Of a DNA stretch of 64,000 nt, positions 36,995-45,824 are shown piece by piece; the first letter of the stretch is position 1; every line of letters starts with the position of its first letter. Made by a program: the position numbers and the translations under genes. The notes beneath the pieces were generated by a model. The model was not told the origin of the DNA, did not search any database, and saw only the letters and a program-made list of their open reading frames with translations. Origin of the DNA: Thauera sp. GDN1. GTDB lineage: Bacteria; Pseudomonadota; Gammaproteobacteria; Burkholderiales; Rhodocyclaceae. The stretch lies in NCBI RefSeq assembly GCF_029223545.1, contig NZ_CP097870.1:744001-808000 (forward strand). The letters run 5' to 3'.

Positions 36995-39856
36995 ATGAGT
37001 CTCGTCCTGATCGTGTTGCTGCCCTTCATCGGCGCGCTGTTCCCGGCGCTGATGATCCGCGCCGGCCGCAGCGCCTGCGCCGCCGGCACGCTGGCGTTCA
37101 CCCTGCTGGCCTTCGCCCTGCTGATGTCCAATGCGCCGGCCGTGTTCCGCGGCGAGGTGGTGACCGCGAGCTGGGACTGGCTGCCGGCGCTCGGCCTGCA
37201 GGCGAGCTTCTTCCTCGACGGCCTCGGCCTGTTCTTCGCCGGCCTGATCCTGGGCATCGGCATGCTGATCATCGTCTATGCGCGCTTCTACCTAGCCAAG
37301 GACGACCCGATGGGGGTGTTCTACACCTACCTGCTGCTGTTCCAGGGCGCCATGGTGGGCGTGGTGCTGTCGGACAACATCCTGCTGCTGCTGGTGTTCT
37401 GGGAGCTCACCAGCCTGTCGTCCTTCCTGCTGATCGGTTACTGGAAGCACCTGCCCGAGGGTCGCCAGGGCGCGCGCATGGCGCTCACCGTGACCGGCGC
37501 CGGCGGGCTGGCGATGATCGCCGGCATGCTGATCCTGGGCGACATCGCCGGCTCCTACAACCTGACCGACATCCTGCAGCACAAGGACGCGATCCAGGCC
37601 TCGCCGCTGTACCTGCCGGCGCTGGTGCTGATCCTCGCCGGCTGCTTCACCAAGAGCGCGCAGTTCCCCTTCCACTTCTGGCTGCCGCACGCGATGGCGG
37701 CGCCCACGCCGGTGTCGGCCTACCTGCACTCGGCGACGATGGTGAAGGCGGGGCTGTTCCTGATGGCGCGCATGTGGCCGGTGCTCGCCGGCACCAGCGA
37801 GTGGTTCTACCTGGTGGCGACCACCGGCCTGGTGACCATGCTGGTGGCGGCCGGCATCGCGCTGTTCAAGGACGACCTCAAGGGCCTGCTGGCCTATTCC
37901 ACCGTCAGCCACCTCGGCCTGGTGACCATGCTGCTCGGCTTCGGCACCCCGCTGGCGGCGGTGGCGGCGGTGTTCCACATCCTCAACCACGCCACCTTCA
38001 AGGCGGCGCTGTTCATGAACGCCGGCATCGTCGACCACGAGGCCGGCACGCGCGACATCAGGCGCCTGGGCGGCCTGCTGCAGCTGATGCCGATCACCGC
38101 GACCATGGCGATGGTCGCAGGCGCGTCGATGGCCGGCCTGCCGCCCTTCAACGGCTTCATCTCCAAGGAGATGATGCTCCATGAGGCGGTCGACACGACC
38201 TGGCTGGGCAACGGCTGGATCGTCGCCGCGCTGGCCACCCTGGCGGCCTGCTTCTCGGTGGCATATTCGTTCCGCTACATCGTGCATGTGTTCTTCGGTC
38301 CGCGCCGCGGCGACTACCCGCACAAGCCGCACGATCCGCCCGCCGGCATGTGGTTGCCGCCCGCGCTGCTGGTGGTGCTGGTGGTGGCGATCGGGCTGTT
38401 CCCCGACGCCGTCGCCGGTCCGCTGGTGGCGGTGGTGGCGCGCGCGGTGACAGGTGGTGCGCTGATGGATTACCACCTCGCGCTGTGGCACGGCGTCACC
38501 CCGGCGCTCGGCCTGTCGGCGGTCGCGGTGGTGGTCGGTCTCGGCGCGCTGGCGGCCTATGCCCGCGTGCGCGCGGTCTGGCGGGCCGGCCCGCATCCGG
38601 AGGCCAAGGCGATGTTCGACGCCTTCATCGCCGCCGCCGCGGCGCTCGCGCAGCGCCTGACCCACGGTCTGCACAACGGCTCGCTGCAGCGCTACCTCGC
38701 CTTCGCGCTGATCGCATTCACCGCCGTCGGCTTCGCGGCCTTCTTCAACGCGCCGCATGCGGCGGGAACGCGCGAGCTGCTGCCGGCGCATCCGGCCGCG
38801 ATCGTGGCCTGGGTGCTGCTGGTGGGCGGCAGTGCGCTCACCGTGGTGCTGTTCCGCCGCCGCGTGCTGGCGGTGCTGGTGGCGGGCACGGTCGGCCTGA
38901 TCGTGTGCGTGGCCTTCATCTACCTGTCCGCGCCCGACCTCGCGCTGACGCAGATCTCGGTGGAAGTGGCCACGGTGATCCTGATCCTGCTCGCGCTCTA
39001 CTTCCTGCCCAAGGAGGGGCCGGCGAGTTCGTCGGTGCGCGCCGATCCGCTGCGTCACCTGCGCGACGGCGTGCTGGCGGTGATCGCCGGCCTGGGCATG
39101 GCGGGCGCGAGCTGGGCGATGCTGACCCGCGACGGCACCTCGCTGTCGCACTACTACCTGGAGAATTCGGTGTCGGGCGGCGGCGGCACCAACGTGGTGA
39201 ACGTGATCCTGGTCGACTTCCGCGGCTTCGACACCTTCGGCGAGATCACCGTGCTCGGCATCGCTGCGCTGACCATCTACGCCCTGCTCGACGGCGCGCT
39301 GTTCGGCCGTGTCGGTCGCCGCCTGAGCGCGTGGTCGCCCGACCTGCCGCAGTCGGCAGACCGCCATCCGCTGATCATGGTGGTCGCCACCCGGGTGATG
39401 CTGCCGCTGGCGATGCTGGTCGGCGCCTACATCTTCCTGCGCGGCCACAACCAGCCGGGCGGCGGCTTCATCGCCGCGCTGGTGGTGTCGATCGCGCTGA
39501 TCATGCAGTACATGGCGAGCGGCTTCGGCTGGGCCGCGCACCGGGTGAAGGTCAATTACCACGCGATGATAGGTTCCGGCGTGCTGGTCGCAGCCGCGAC
39601 CGGGGGCGCCGCGATGGTGCTCGACCAGCCCTTCCTCACCTCGACCTTCGGCCACTTCCACCTGCCGCTGGTGGGCGAGTTCGAGCTCGCCAGCGCGATG
39701 GCCTTCGATACCGGCGTGTTCCTGACCGTGGTCGGCGCGGTGATGCTGGCGCTGGCCAATCTGTCGCGCATGGGGCGGTGGACCAGCCCGGGCACGATCA
39801 ACAGGACGGCGATGGACGTGGATCCGAGCGCGTCCCCGCACAAGGAGCAGGGCTGA
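36995..39856 (+). CDS. mrpA: Mrp Na+/H+ antiporter, fused subunits A and B (operon 1)
   Basis: 953 residues. The NuoL-like part includes VFWELTSLSSFLLIGYW, the proton-path FTKSAQFPFHFWLPHAMAAPTPVSAYLHSATMVKAG region and a helix-bundle extension; the C-terminal 150 residues form the MnhB domain (LRGHNQPGGGFIAALVVS). Mrp antiporters exchange Na+ or K+ for H+ across the inner membrane and help at high pH or salt. First of six coupled genes (A-C-D-E-F-G), each overlapping or nearly touching the next. Confidence 0.94.
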   Translation: MSLVLIVLLPFIGALFPALMIRAGRSACAAGTLAFTLLAFALLMSNAPAVFRGEVVTASWDWLPALGLQASFFLDGLGLFFAGLILGIGMLIIVYARFYLAKDDPMGVFYTYLLLFQGAMVGVVLSDNILLLLVFWELTSLSSFLLIGYWKHLPEGRQGARMALTVTGAGGLAMIAGMLILGDIAGSYNLTDILQHKDAIQASPLYLPALVLILAGCFTKSAQFPFHFWLPHAMAAPTPVSAYLHSATMVKAGLFLMARMWPVLAGTSEWFYLVATTGLVTMLVAAGIALFKDDLKGLLAYSTVSHLGLVTMLLGFGTPLAAVAAVFHILNHATFKAALFMNAGIVDHEAGTRDIRRLGGLLQLMPITATMAMVAGASMAGLPPFNGFISKEMMLHEAVDTTWLGNGWIVAALATLAACFSVAYSFRYIVHVFFGPRRGDYPHKPHDPPAGMWLPPALLVVLVVAIGLFPDAVAGPLVAVVARAVTGGALMDYHLALWHGVTPALGLSAVAVVVGLGALAAYARVRAVWRAGPHPEAKAMFDAFIAAAAALAQRLTHGLHNGSLQRYLAFALIAFTAVGFAAFFNAPHAAGTRELLPAHPAAIVAWVLLVGGSALTVVLFRRRVLAVLVAGTVGLIVCVAFIYLSAPDLALTQISVEVATVILILLALYFLPKEGPASSSVRADPLRHLRDGVLAVIAGLGMAGASWAMLTRDGTSLSHYYLENSVSGGGGTNVVNVILVDFRGFDTFGEITVLGIAALTIYALLDGALFGRVGRRLSAWSPDLPQSADRHPLIMVVATRVMLPLAMLVGAYIFLRGHNQPGGGFIAALVVSIALIMQYMASGFGWAAHRVKVNYHAMIGSGVLVAAATGGAAMVLDQPFLTSTFGHFHLPLVGEFELASAMAFDTGVFLTVVGAVMLALANLSRMGRWTSPGTINRTAMDVDPSASPHKEQG

Positions 39857-40272
39857 TGGAATTCCTCGTCGCCAGCGCGATCGGCGTGATGACCGCCGCC
39901 GGCATCTACCTGGTGCTGCGCGCGCGCACCTTCCCGGTGGTGATCGGCCTGTCGCTGCTCACCTACGCCACCAACCTGTTCCTGTTCGCCACCGGCCGCC
40001 TGGCGATCAACCGGCCGCCGGTGATCTCCGCCGACGCGGTGTCCTACATCGATCCGCTGCCGCAGGCGCTGGTGCTGACCGCGATCGTGATCTCCTTCGG
40101 CATGACCGCGGTGGTGGTGGTGATGGCGCTGCGCGCCTATCTGGAGACCGGCAACGACCACGTCGACCTCCCCGGCGACGCCTCGCCCGAGGCCAGCGAC
40201 GACGACTGGAAGCAGCGCGGCCGCAAGCAGGCGGCCGGGCCGGGCGCGAAGAAGGGCGGGGCACGCGCATGA
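39856..40272 (+). CDS. mrpC: Mrp antiporter subunit C (operon 1)
   Basis: 138 residues, NuoK-like with three helices; conserved NRPPVIS...DPLPQALVLTAIVI motif. A charged C-terminal tail of about 35 residues (DDDWKQRGRKQAAGPGAKKG) is longer than usual. It starts in the stop of mrpA (TGATG) and overlaps mrpD by 4 bases. Confidence 0.93.
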   Translation: MEFLVASAIGVMTAAGIYLVLRARTFPVVIGLSLLTYATNLFLFATGRLAINRPPVISADAVSYIDPLPQALVLTAIVISFGMTAVVVVMALRAYLETGNDHVDLPGDASPEASDDDWKQRGRKQAAGPGAKKGGARA

Positions 40273-41789
40273 ATCACGCCCTGATCCTGCCCATCCTGGT
40301 GCCGGCGGTGGTCGGCGCGCTGCTGGTGATGGCCGCGCGCTACGACCGGGTGCTGGCGCGCGTGTTCTCGGTGGCGTCGATGGTGGCGATGGTGGCGATC
40401 GCGCTCGGCCTGTTCGTCGCCGCCAGCGACGGCAGCGTGCGCACCTATGTGCTCGGCGCGTGGCCGGCGCCCTTCGGCATCGTGCTCGCGCTCGACCGCC
40501 TGTCGGCGCTGATGCTGCTGCTCGGCGCGGTGCTCGGCCTGGGGGTGCTGCTGTACGCGATCAACGGCTGGGACCTGCGCGGCAAGCATTTCCACCCGCT
40601 CTACCAGTTCCAGCTGATGGGCATCAACGGCGCCTTCCTGACCGGCGATTTCTTCAACCTGTTCGTGTTCTTCGAGATCCTGCTGATCGCCTCCTACGGC
40701 CTGATGGTGCATGGCGGCGGCGGGTTGCGGGTGAAGGCCGGCGTGCAGTACGTGGTCACCAACCTGGTGGGTTCCTCGGTGTTCCTGATCGCGGTCGGCA
40801 TGATCTACAGCGTCACCGGGACGCTCAACATGGCCGACCTGGCGCTGAAGGTGCCGCAGGTGCCGGCGGCCGACCAGGCCCTGCTGCAGACCGGGGCGCT
40901 GCTGCTGCTGCTGGTGTTCGCGGTCAAGGCGGCGCTGGTGCCGGTGCACTTCTGGCTGCCCGGGACCTACGCCAACGCGCCGGGTCCGGTCGCGGCGCTG
41001 TTCGCGATCATGACCAAGGTCGGTGCGTACTCCATCATCCGCCTGTACGTGCTCGCCTTCGGCGCCGATGCCGGCGCGGCGGCGTGGCTGGCCGCGCCCT
41101 GGCTGCTGCCGGCGGCGCTGGTCACCCTGGTGCTGGGCATGACCGGTGTCCTCGCCGCGCGCAGTCTGGGCCAGATGGCGAGCTTCGCGGTGATCGGCTC
41201 GATGGGCATGCTGCTGTCCACGGTGGCGGTGTTCACCGAGCAGGCCACCAGCGCCGCGCTGTACTACCTGATCCACTCCACGCTGGCCGCGGGCACCCTG
41301 TTCCTGATCGCCGACCTGGTCGCCGAGCGCCGCGGCCTGTTGCGCGACCGCCTGGTCCCGGCGGCGCGCATCGCCCAGGGCGGGCTGATCGCGACCCTGT
41401 TCTTCGTCGCCGCGATCGCGATCACCGGCATGCCGCCGCTGTCCGGCTTCGTCGGCAAGCTGCTGGTGCTGGACGCGGTGCGGGCATCGACGCACGCGAC
41501 CTGGTTGTGGGCGCTGATCCTGTCGACCTCGCTGATCGCCATCGTGGGTTTCTCGCGCGGCGGCAGCCTGCTGTTCTGGAAGCCTCATGCCCTCCCGCCC
41601 GGGCCGGTGGCGGCCCATCGCGCGGATGCGCTGCCCTTCGTCGCGGTCGGCGGACTGCTCGCCTGCCTGGCACTGCTGACCGTGTTCGCAGGGCCGGTTC
41701 ACGCCTGGCTGGAACTCACCGCTGCGCAGCTCTACGCGCCGGCGGGCTACATCGAGGCGGTGCTCGGCACCGCAGGAGAGGTGCGCTGA
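40269..41789 (+). CDS. mrpD: Mrp antiporter subunit D (operon 1)
   Basis: 506 residues, NuoM/N-like with about fourteen helices. FFEILLIASYGLMVHGGG carries the conserved Glu and FAVKAALVPVHFWLPGTYANAPGPVAALFA the conserved Lys. It forms one of the ion channels of the complex. It shares its last base with mrpE (TGATG). Confidence 0.95.
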   Translation: MNHALILPILVPAVVGALLVMAARYDRVLARVFSVASMVAMVAIALGLFVAASDGSVRTYVLGAWPAPFGIVLALDRLSALMLLLGAVLGLGVLLYAINGWDLRGKHFHPLYQFQLMGINGAFLTGDFFNLFVFFEILLIASYGLMVHGGGGLRVKAGVQYVVTNLVGSSVFLIAVGMIYSVTGTLNMADLALKVPQVPAADQALLQTGALLLLLVFAVKAALVPVHFWLPGTYANAPGPVAALFAIMTKVGAYSIIRLYVLAFGADAGAAAWLAAPWLLPAALVTLVLGMTGVLAARSLGQMASFAVIGSMGMLLSTVAVFTEQATSAALYYLIHSTLAAGTLFLIADLVAERRGLLRDRLVPAARIAQGGLIATLFFVAAIAITGMPPLSGFVGKLLVLDAVRASTHATWLWALILSTSLIAIVGFSRGGSLLFWKPHALPPGPVAAHRADALPFVAVGGLLACLALLTVFAGPVHAWLELTAAQLYAPAGYIEAVLGTAGEVR

Positions 41790-42316
41790 TGGCCGTCCGA
41801 CCGCCTGTCACCGACACCCGCAGCCGCTTCGAGCGCTGGCTGCCCCATCCCTGGCTGGCTCTGATGCTGGTGCTGCTGTGGATGTTGCTGCTCAACGAGT
41901 TCAGCGTCGGCGGCCTGCTGGTGGGGGGGGGGCTGGCGATCGTCATCTCGCGCCTGACCAGCCAGTTCTGGCCCGAACGCCCGCCGATCAAGTCCTATCG
42001 CAAGGCGCTGTCCTATCTGGGGCTGGTGGCCTGGGACGTGGTGGTGGCCAACCTGCAGGTCACGCGCCTGATTCTGTTCCGTCCAGCGGCCAGGCTCGAC
42101 GTGCGCTGGGTGGTGCTGCCGCTGGAGCTGCGCTCGCCCGAGGCGATCACCGTGCTCGCCGGCACCATCACGATGACGCCGGGTACGGTGTCCTGCGACC
42201 TCTCGGCCGACGGCCGCAGCCTGCTGGTGCACTGCCTGGACGCCCCCGATGCCGAGGAGGCGGTCCGCGCCATGAAGGACCGCTACGAGGCCCGCCTCAA
42301 GGAGATCTTCCCGTGA
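41789..42316 (+). CDS. mrpE: Mrp antiporter subunit E (operon 1)
   Basis: 175 residues with two N-terminal helices and the family motif TMTPGTVSCDLSADG...LLVHCLD. Codons for LLVGGGLAI contain a run of ten G (41923-41932), a potential slippage site. GTG of mrpF overlaps its stop. Confidence 0.93.
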   Translation: MAVRPPVTDTRSRFERWLPHPWLALMLVLLWMLLLNEFSVGGLLVGGGLAIVISRLTSQFWPERPPIKSYRKALSYLGLVAWDVVVANLQVTRLILFRPAARLDVRWVVLPLELRSPEAITVLAGTITMTPGTVSCDLSADGRSLLVHCLDAPDAEEAVRAMKDRYEARLKEIFP

Positions 42317-42582
42317 TCGGATACGCGCTCGATTTCGGCTTCTTCGCGCTCTCGCTCGCCGCGCTGCTCAACCTGTGGCGGCTGTTCCGCGGCCCCTCGC
42401 TGATGGACCGCGTGCTGGCCGTCGACACCATGGTGATCAACATCATCGCGCTCATCATCCTGTTCGGCATCCAGCAGCGCACCACGATCTTCTTCGAGGC
42501 CGCGCTGCTGTTCGCGATGTTCGGCTTCATTTCCACCGTCGCCTACTGCCGCTTCGTGCTGCGCGGCGACGTCATCGAGTGA
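42313..42582 (+). CDS. mrpF: Mrp antiporter subunit F (operon 1)
   Basis: 89 residues from GTG, three helices, with the MrpF signature [15 protein letters not shown]. Small membrane subunit required for assembly of the complex. The start codon overlaps the mrpE stop. Confidence 0.93.
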   Translation: MIGYALDFGFFALSLAALLNLWRLFRGPSLMDRVLAVDTMVINIIALIILFGIQQRTTIFFEAALLFAMFGFISTVAYCRFVLRGDVIE

Positions 42583-42596
42583 GCGGGGGGTACGGC

Positions 42597-43004
42597 ATGG
42601 AATTCCTGCTCGAACTGGTCGTATCGGTGCTGATCGTGCTCGGCGGCTTCTTCGCCCTGGTGGGCTCGGTGGGCATGGTCAAGCTGCCCGATCTGCTGAC
42701 CCGCCTGCATGCGCCGACCAAGGCCACCACGCTCGGCGTCGGCGGCGCGCTGGCGGCCTCGATGGTGTTCTTCGCCGGTTTCGAGGGCGACCTGTCGATC
42801 CACGAGGTGCTGATCACCGCCTTCCTGTTCCTGACCGCGCCGATCAGCGCGCACTTCATCGCCAAGGCGCACCTGCACGAGCATGCCGAGCTGCGCGAGG
42901 GCCTGCCGCCGACCGGTCGTGCGCAGGGCTGGAGCACCTTCGAGAGCCTGCCCGACCCGGACGAGGACGACGACAGCGACGACACCCGCGCTGCGCATCA
43001 CTGA
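42597..43004 (+). CDS. mrpG: Mrp antiporter subunit G (operon 1)
   Basis: 135 residues: three helices with [28 protein letters not shown], the MrpG signature, and an acidic, His-ended C-terminal tail ([16 protein letters not shown]). Last gene of operon 1; 14 bases after mrpF. Confidence 0.93.
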   Translation: MEFLLELVVSVLIVLGGFFALVGSVGMVKLPDLLTRLHAPTKATTLGVGGALAASMVFFAGFEGDLSIHEVLITAFLFLTAPISAHFIAKAHLHEHAELREGLPPTGRAQGWSTFESLPDPDEDDDSDDTRAAHH

Positions 43005-43114
43005 TGCGGCGCCTGCCCGCTCGCGCGGGACGGGTGAGCGGGTGGGGGCCTGGAGGACGGGTTTGGGCGACGGGTTTGGGCGATAATGCGGCCTTGATCA
43101 GCCAGGGGACGCTC

Positions 43115-44377
43115 GTGAACACCACCCGCCGTAATCCGCCCAAGCCCACGCCTTCGCGCATCAGCGGCACGCTCAAGCTGCGTGTGCGGGACACCGCGGA
43201 GGCGGACGCTTCCGTTTCCGGCGAGGAGCGCGAGCCCGAGCGCACGCCCGCTGCGCCGCGCGCCGACAAGGCCCCGCCGCAAGGGCGCCCGGCGCGTGAG
43301 CCGGCCGCTGCAGGGCGCGAACCGACGCCGTCCGGACGTGGCCGCCCGCGCGCCGCGGGCGGCGAACGCGGCGAACGCGGTCGCAGGCCGGAGGCCGGCG
43401 AGCGCCCGCAGCGCGGCGGCGAGGAGCGCAGGAAGCCGGACGCGGCGCGCAGGTCCCCGAATCGCGACCGGCCGGAGGCGCCGCGCGCAACGCCGGAGCG
43501 CCGAAGCGCGGATGCGCCGCGCAGGGCCGCGGACCGCAATGTCCCCGAGGCACCGCGCCCGGCGCCGGCGCGCCGGAAGACCGACGCAGCGCGCGCCGCT
43601 CCCGCGGCCGCACCGCGTCCGCCGCGCATGGACGACGCGGTACCGCCCGAGGGCGTGCGCCTGTCCAAGGTCATGGCCGAGCGCGGCATCTGCTCGCGGC
43701 GCGAGGCCGACGAGTTCATCGAGCGCGGCTGGGTCTTCGTCGACGGCAAGCGCGTGTCCGAGCTCGGCGTGCGCATCGACCCCGAGGCGCGCGTGACGCT
43801 CGCCCCCGAGGCCACCCGCACGCAGCAGCAGCGCGTCACCATCCTGCTGCACAAGCCGGTCGGCTACGTCTCCGGCCAGCCCGAGCCGGGCTATGCGCCC
43901 GCGGTCAGCCTGATCGGCGCCGACAACCAGTTCGACCGCGACAGCGCGCAGCGCTTCCACCCCAGTCAGTTGAAGAATCTCGCCCCCGCCGGCCGGCTGG
44001 ACATCGACTCCACCGGCCTGCTGGTGCTGACCCAGGACGGCCGCGTCGCGCGCCAGCTGATCGGCGAGGATTCCGCGATCGACAAGGAGTACATCGTCCG
44101 CGTCGAAGGCACCCTGGCCGAGAACGGCCTGGCGCTGCTGAACCACGGCCTGTGGCTGGACGACCGCCCGCTGCGCCCGGCGCAGGTGGAGTGGATCAAC
44201 GACGACCAGCTGCGCTTCGTGCTGCGCGAGGGCCGCAAGCGCCAGATCCGCCGCATGTGCGAGCTGGTGGGGTTGAAGGTGGTCGGGCTGAAGCGGGTGC
44301 GCATCGGCCGGGTGAAGCTGGGAGAACTTCCGCTCGGGCAGTGGCGTTACCTGCGCGAGGACGAGCGGTTCGGGTGA
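43115..44377 (+). CDS. RsuA/RluB/RluF-family pseudouridine synthase with a long disordered N-terminus
   Basis: 420 residues from a GTG with AGGGGA upstream. Residues 1-170 are an Arg/Pro/Ala/Glu-rich disordered extension. An S4 RNA-binding domain follows ([25 protein letters not shown]), then the catalytic domain with [17 protein letters not shown] containing the essential Asp, and [15 protein letters not shown]. The enzyme isomerises a uridine in 23S rRNA; the exact site (RluB or RluF type) cannot be decided. It stands between the two Mrp operons. Confidence 0.88.
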   Translation: MNTTRRNPPKPTPSRISGTLKLRVRDTAEADASVSGEEREPERTPAAPRADKAPPQGRPAREPAAAGREPTPSGRGRPRAAGGERGERGRRPEAGERPQRGGEERRKPDAARRSPNRDRPEAPRATPERRSADAPRRAADRNVPEAPRPAPARRKTDAARAAPAAAPRPPRMDDAVPPEGVRLSKVMAERGICSRREADEFIERGWVFVDGKRVSELGVRIDPEARVTLAPEATRTQQQRVTILLHKPVGYVSGQPEPGYAPAVSLIGADNQFDRDSAQRFHPSQLKNLAPAGRLDIDSTGLLVLTQDGRVARQLIGEDSAIDKEYIVRVEGTLAENGLALLNHGLWLDDRPLRPAQVEWINDDQLRFVLREGRKRQIRRMCELVGLKVVGLKRVRIGRVKLGELPLGQWRYLREDERFG

Positions 44378-44464
44378 GCGGGGTGGGGCGAACGGTGCGG
44401 AGTTGTATTGCGCGCCTCGAGTTCGTCAAAACGGAAACCTTCTCGGCTCTGTGGCTGGCTGCGA

Positions 44465-44549
44465 GGACGCGCACGGGGTATTCCTTCCGGTGCTGCGGAA
44501 CTCGCCCTTCGGGCTCGGACAGTCCTCGCGCCTTCAGGAACACCCCGCG
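44465..44549 (+). repeat. Dispersed palindrome-ended repeat, copy 3
   Basis: About 85 bases with GGGGTATTCCTTCCGG and CTTCAGGAACACCCCG ends and the core GCTGCGGAACTCGC and GCTCGGACAGTCCTCGC. Matches the copies near 23.4 and 23.7 kb. It fills the 211-base convergent spacer between the pseudouridine synthase gene and Mrp operon 2. Confidence 0.75.
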
Positions 44550-44588
44550 TGTCCCTGGCGGATCCGCTACCTTCGCCCTATACGCCAA

Positions 44589-44948
44589 TCAAGTGCGCAG
44601 CGGCGCATCCTCGCCATCGCCTTCTGCCTCTGCAAGCGCGTCCCCGAGCGGCCCCGTCACCGGCGTGATCCCCGCCCGGTGCGCGGCGCGTGCCATGGCG
44701 TGGGCGGCCAGCGGGGCGGTGGCGAGCAGCACGCCTGCGGCGAACAGCGCGGCGAGCGCGAAGGCGCCTTCGCTCGCCGCCGCGGTGCCGACCAGGATCA
44801 GCGCCGTGCCGAGTGCGCCCGCCTTGCTCGCCGCATGCATGCGGGTATAGCTGTCGGGCAGGCGCAGCACCCCGATCGCGCCGATCAGGCCGAGCAGGCT
44901 GCCGAGCAGCAACAGGGCCGATGACAGCCAGGGGAGGAGCGCGCTCAT
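44589..44948 (-). CDS. mrpG: Mrp antiporter subunit G (operon 2)
   Basis: 119 residues, three helices, with GAIGVLRLPDSYTRMHAASKAGALGTALIL, the MrpG signature. Last gene of the second operon. It starts inside the end of mrpF. Sequence is clearly different from the operon 1 copy. Confidence 0.92.
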   Translation of the reverse strand: MSALLPWLSSALLLLGSLLGLIGAIGVLRLPDSYTRMHAASKAGALGTALILVGTAAASEGAFALAALFAAGVLLATAPLAAHAMARAAHRAGITPVTGPLGDALAEAEGDGEDAPLRT

Positions 44949-45313
44949 CGCCGCTCCTCCCGGCCCGGTGCCATGGCCAGCGTCTCGCCGCCGGCGGGCG
45001 CCTTGTCCTTCCACGTCACCGCCTCGTCCGGCCCGCGGCCGCGGCGGCGGAAGAGCAGGATGAAGGCGGCGGTGCCGAGGAAGGACATCAGCGCCAGCAC
45101 CACCGCCGCGTCGAGCAGCATCGGCTCGCCGGTGGCGAGGGCGAACAGGGCGATCGCGGCGATCGCGATCATGGTCAGCGCGTCGATCGCCACCACCCGG
45201 TCGACCGCGCGCGGGCCGCGGATCAGGCGGATCAGGACCAGCGCCGCGCTCAGGCCCAGCGCCGCGAAGGTCAGCGGCAGCACCCAGGCCGCGCCGGCGA
45301 TCTCGGCGTTCAT
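44945..45313 (-). CDS. mrpF: Mrp antiporter subunit F (operon 2)
   Basis: 122 residues with RGPRAVDRVVAIDALTM, the MrpF signature, and a charged C-terminal tail of about 30 residues absent from the operon 1 copy. Overlaps both neighbours by 4 bases. Confidence 0.91.
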   Translation of the reverse strand: MNAEIAGAAWVLPLTFAALGLSAALVLIRLIRGPRAVDRVVAIDALTMIAIAAIALFALATGEPMLLDAAVVLALMSFLGTAAFILLFRRRGRGPDEAVTWKDKAPAGGETLAMAPGREERR

Positions 45314-45822
45314 GGGTTCGTTCCTCCGTCGGTGCGTTCGGTGGCCGGCGTGCTCCCCGCATCCAGCCAGCGCAGCAGCCGACGCTCGATCGCGCGCACG
45401 CCGGCTTCGACGCTTTCGGCGCTGCCGGCGTCGAGCGCGTGGATGTACATCACGCCCGTCTGCGGCCGGTAGTCGAGCGCCATGGTGCCGGGGGTGAGGG
45501 TGAGCAGGCCGCCGAGCACGGTGGCGAAGCGGTCGCCCGGCCGGTGCAGGCGCAGTGCGATCACCGCCGGCTGGGGGGCGACGTCGCGCGCGAGCACGAT
45601 GCGCGCGACGTCGAGGCTGGCGCGGAAGATCTCGCCCAGGAACCAGATGGCGAATGCGACGCCGAGCTCGAGCCGGCGCAGGTAGCGCTCGATGCCGAGC
45701 AGCTGCCGCGCCAGGCGCAGCGCGCCATAGATGACGAGGAAGGCAGCGGCGACGCCGAGCGGGCTCGCCGCGCCGGCGAAGGCGGCCAGGCCGACCGCGA
45801 GCAGGATGTGCAGTCCGAGCAT
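45310..45822 (-). CDS. mrpE: Mrp antiporter subunit E (operon 2)
   Basis: 170 residues, hydrophobic N-terminal half and TLTPGTMALDYRP...MYIHALD, the MrpE signature. Two bases after mrpD. The homopolymer G run of the operon 1 copy is not present. Confidence 0.9.
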   Translation of the reverse strand: MLGLHILLAVGLAAFAGAASPLGVAAAFLVIYGALRLARQLLGIERYLRRLELGVAFAIWFLGEIFRASLDVARIVLARDVAPQPAVIALRLHRPGDRFATVLGGLLTLTPGTMALDYRPQTGVMYIHALDAGSAESVEAGVRAIERRLLRWLDAGSTPATERTDGGTNP

Positions 45823-45824
45823 GT

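Noticed and set aside
37292-39841. Long minus-strand frame opposite mrpA
   Set aside because: Translation is almost only R, H, Q, A and G; shadow of the G/C-ending codons of mrpA.
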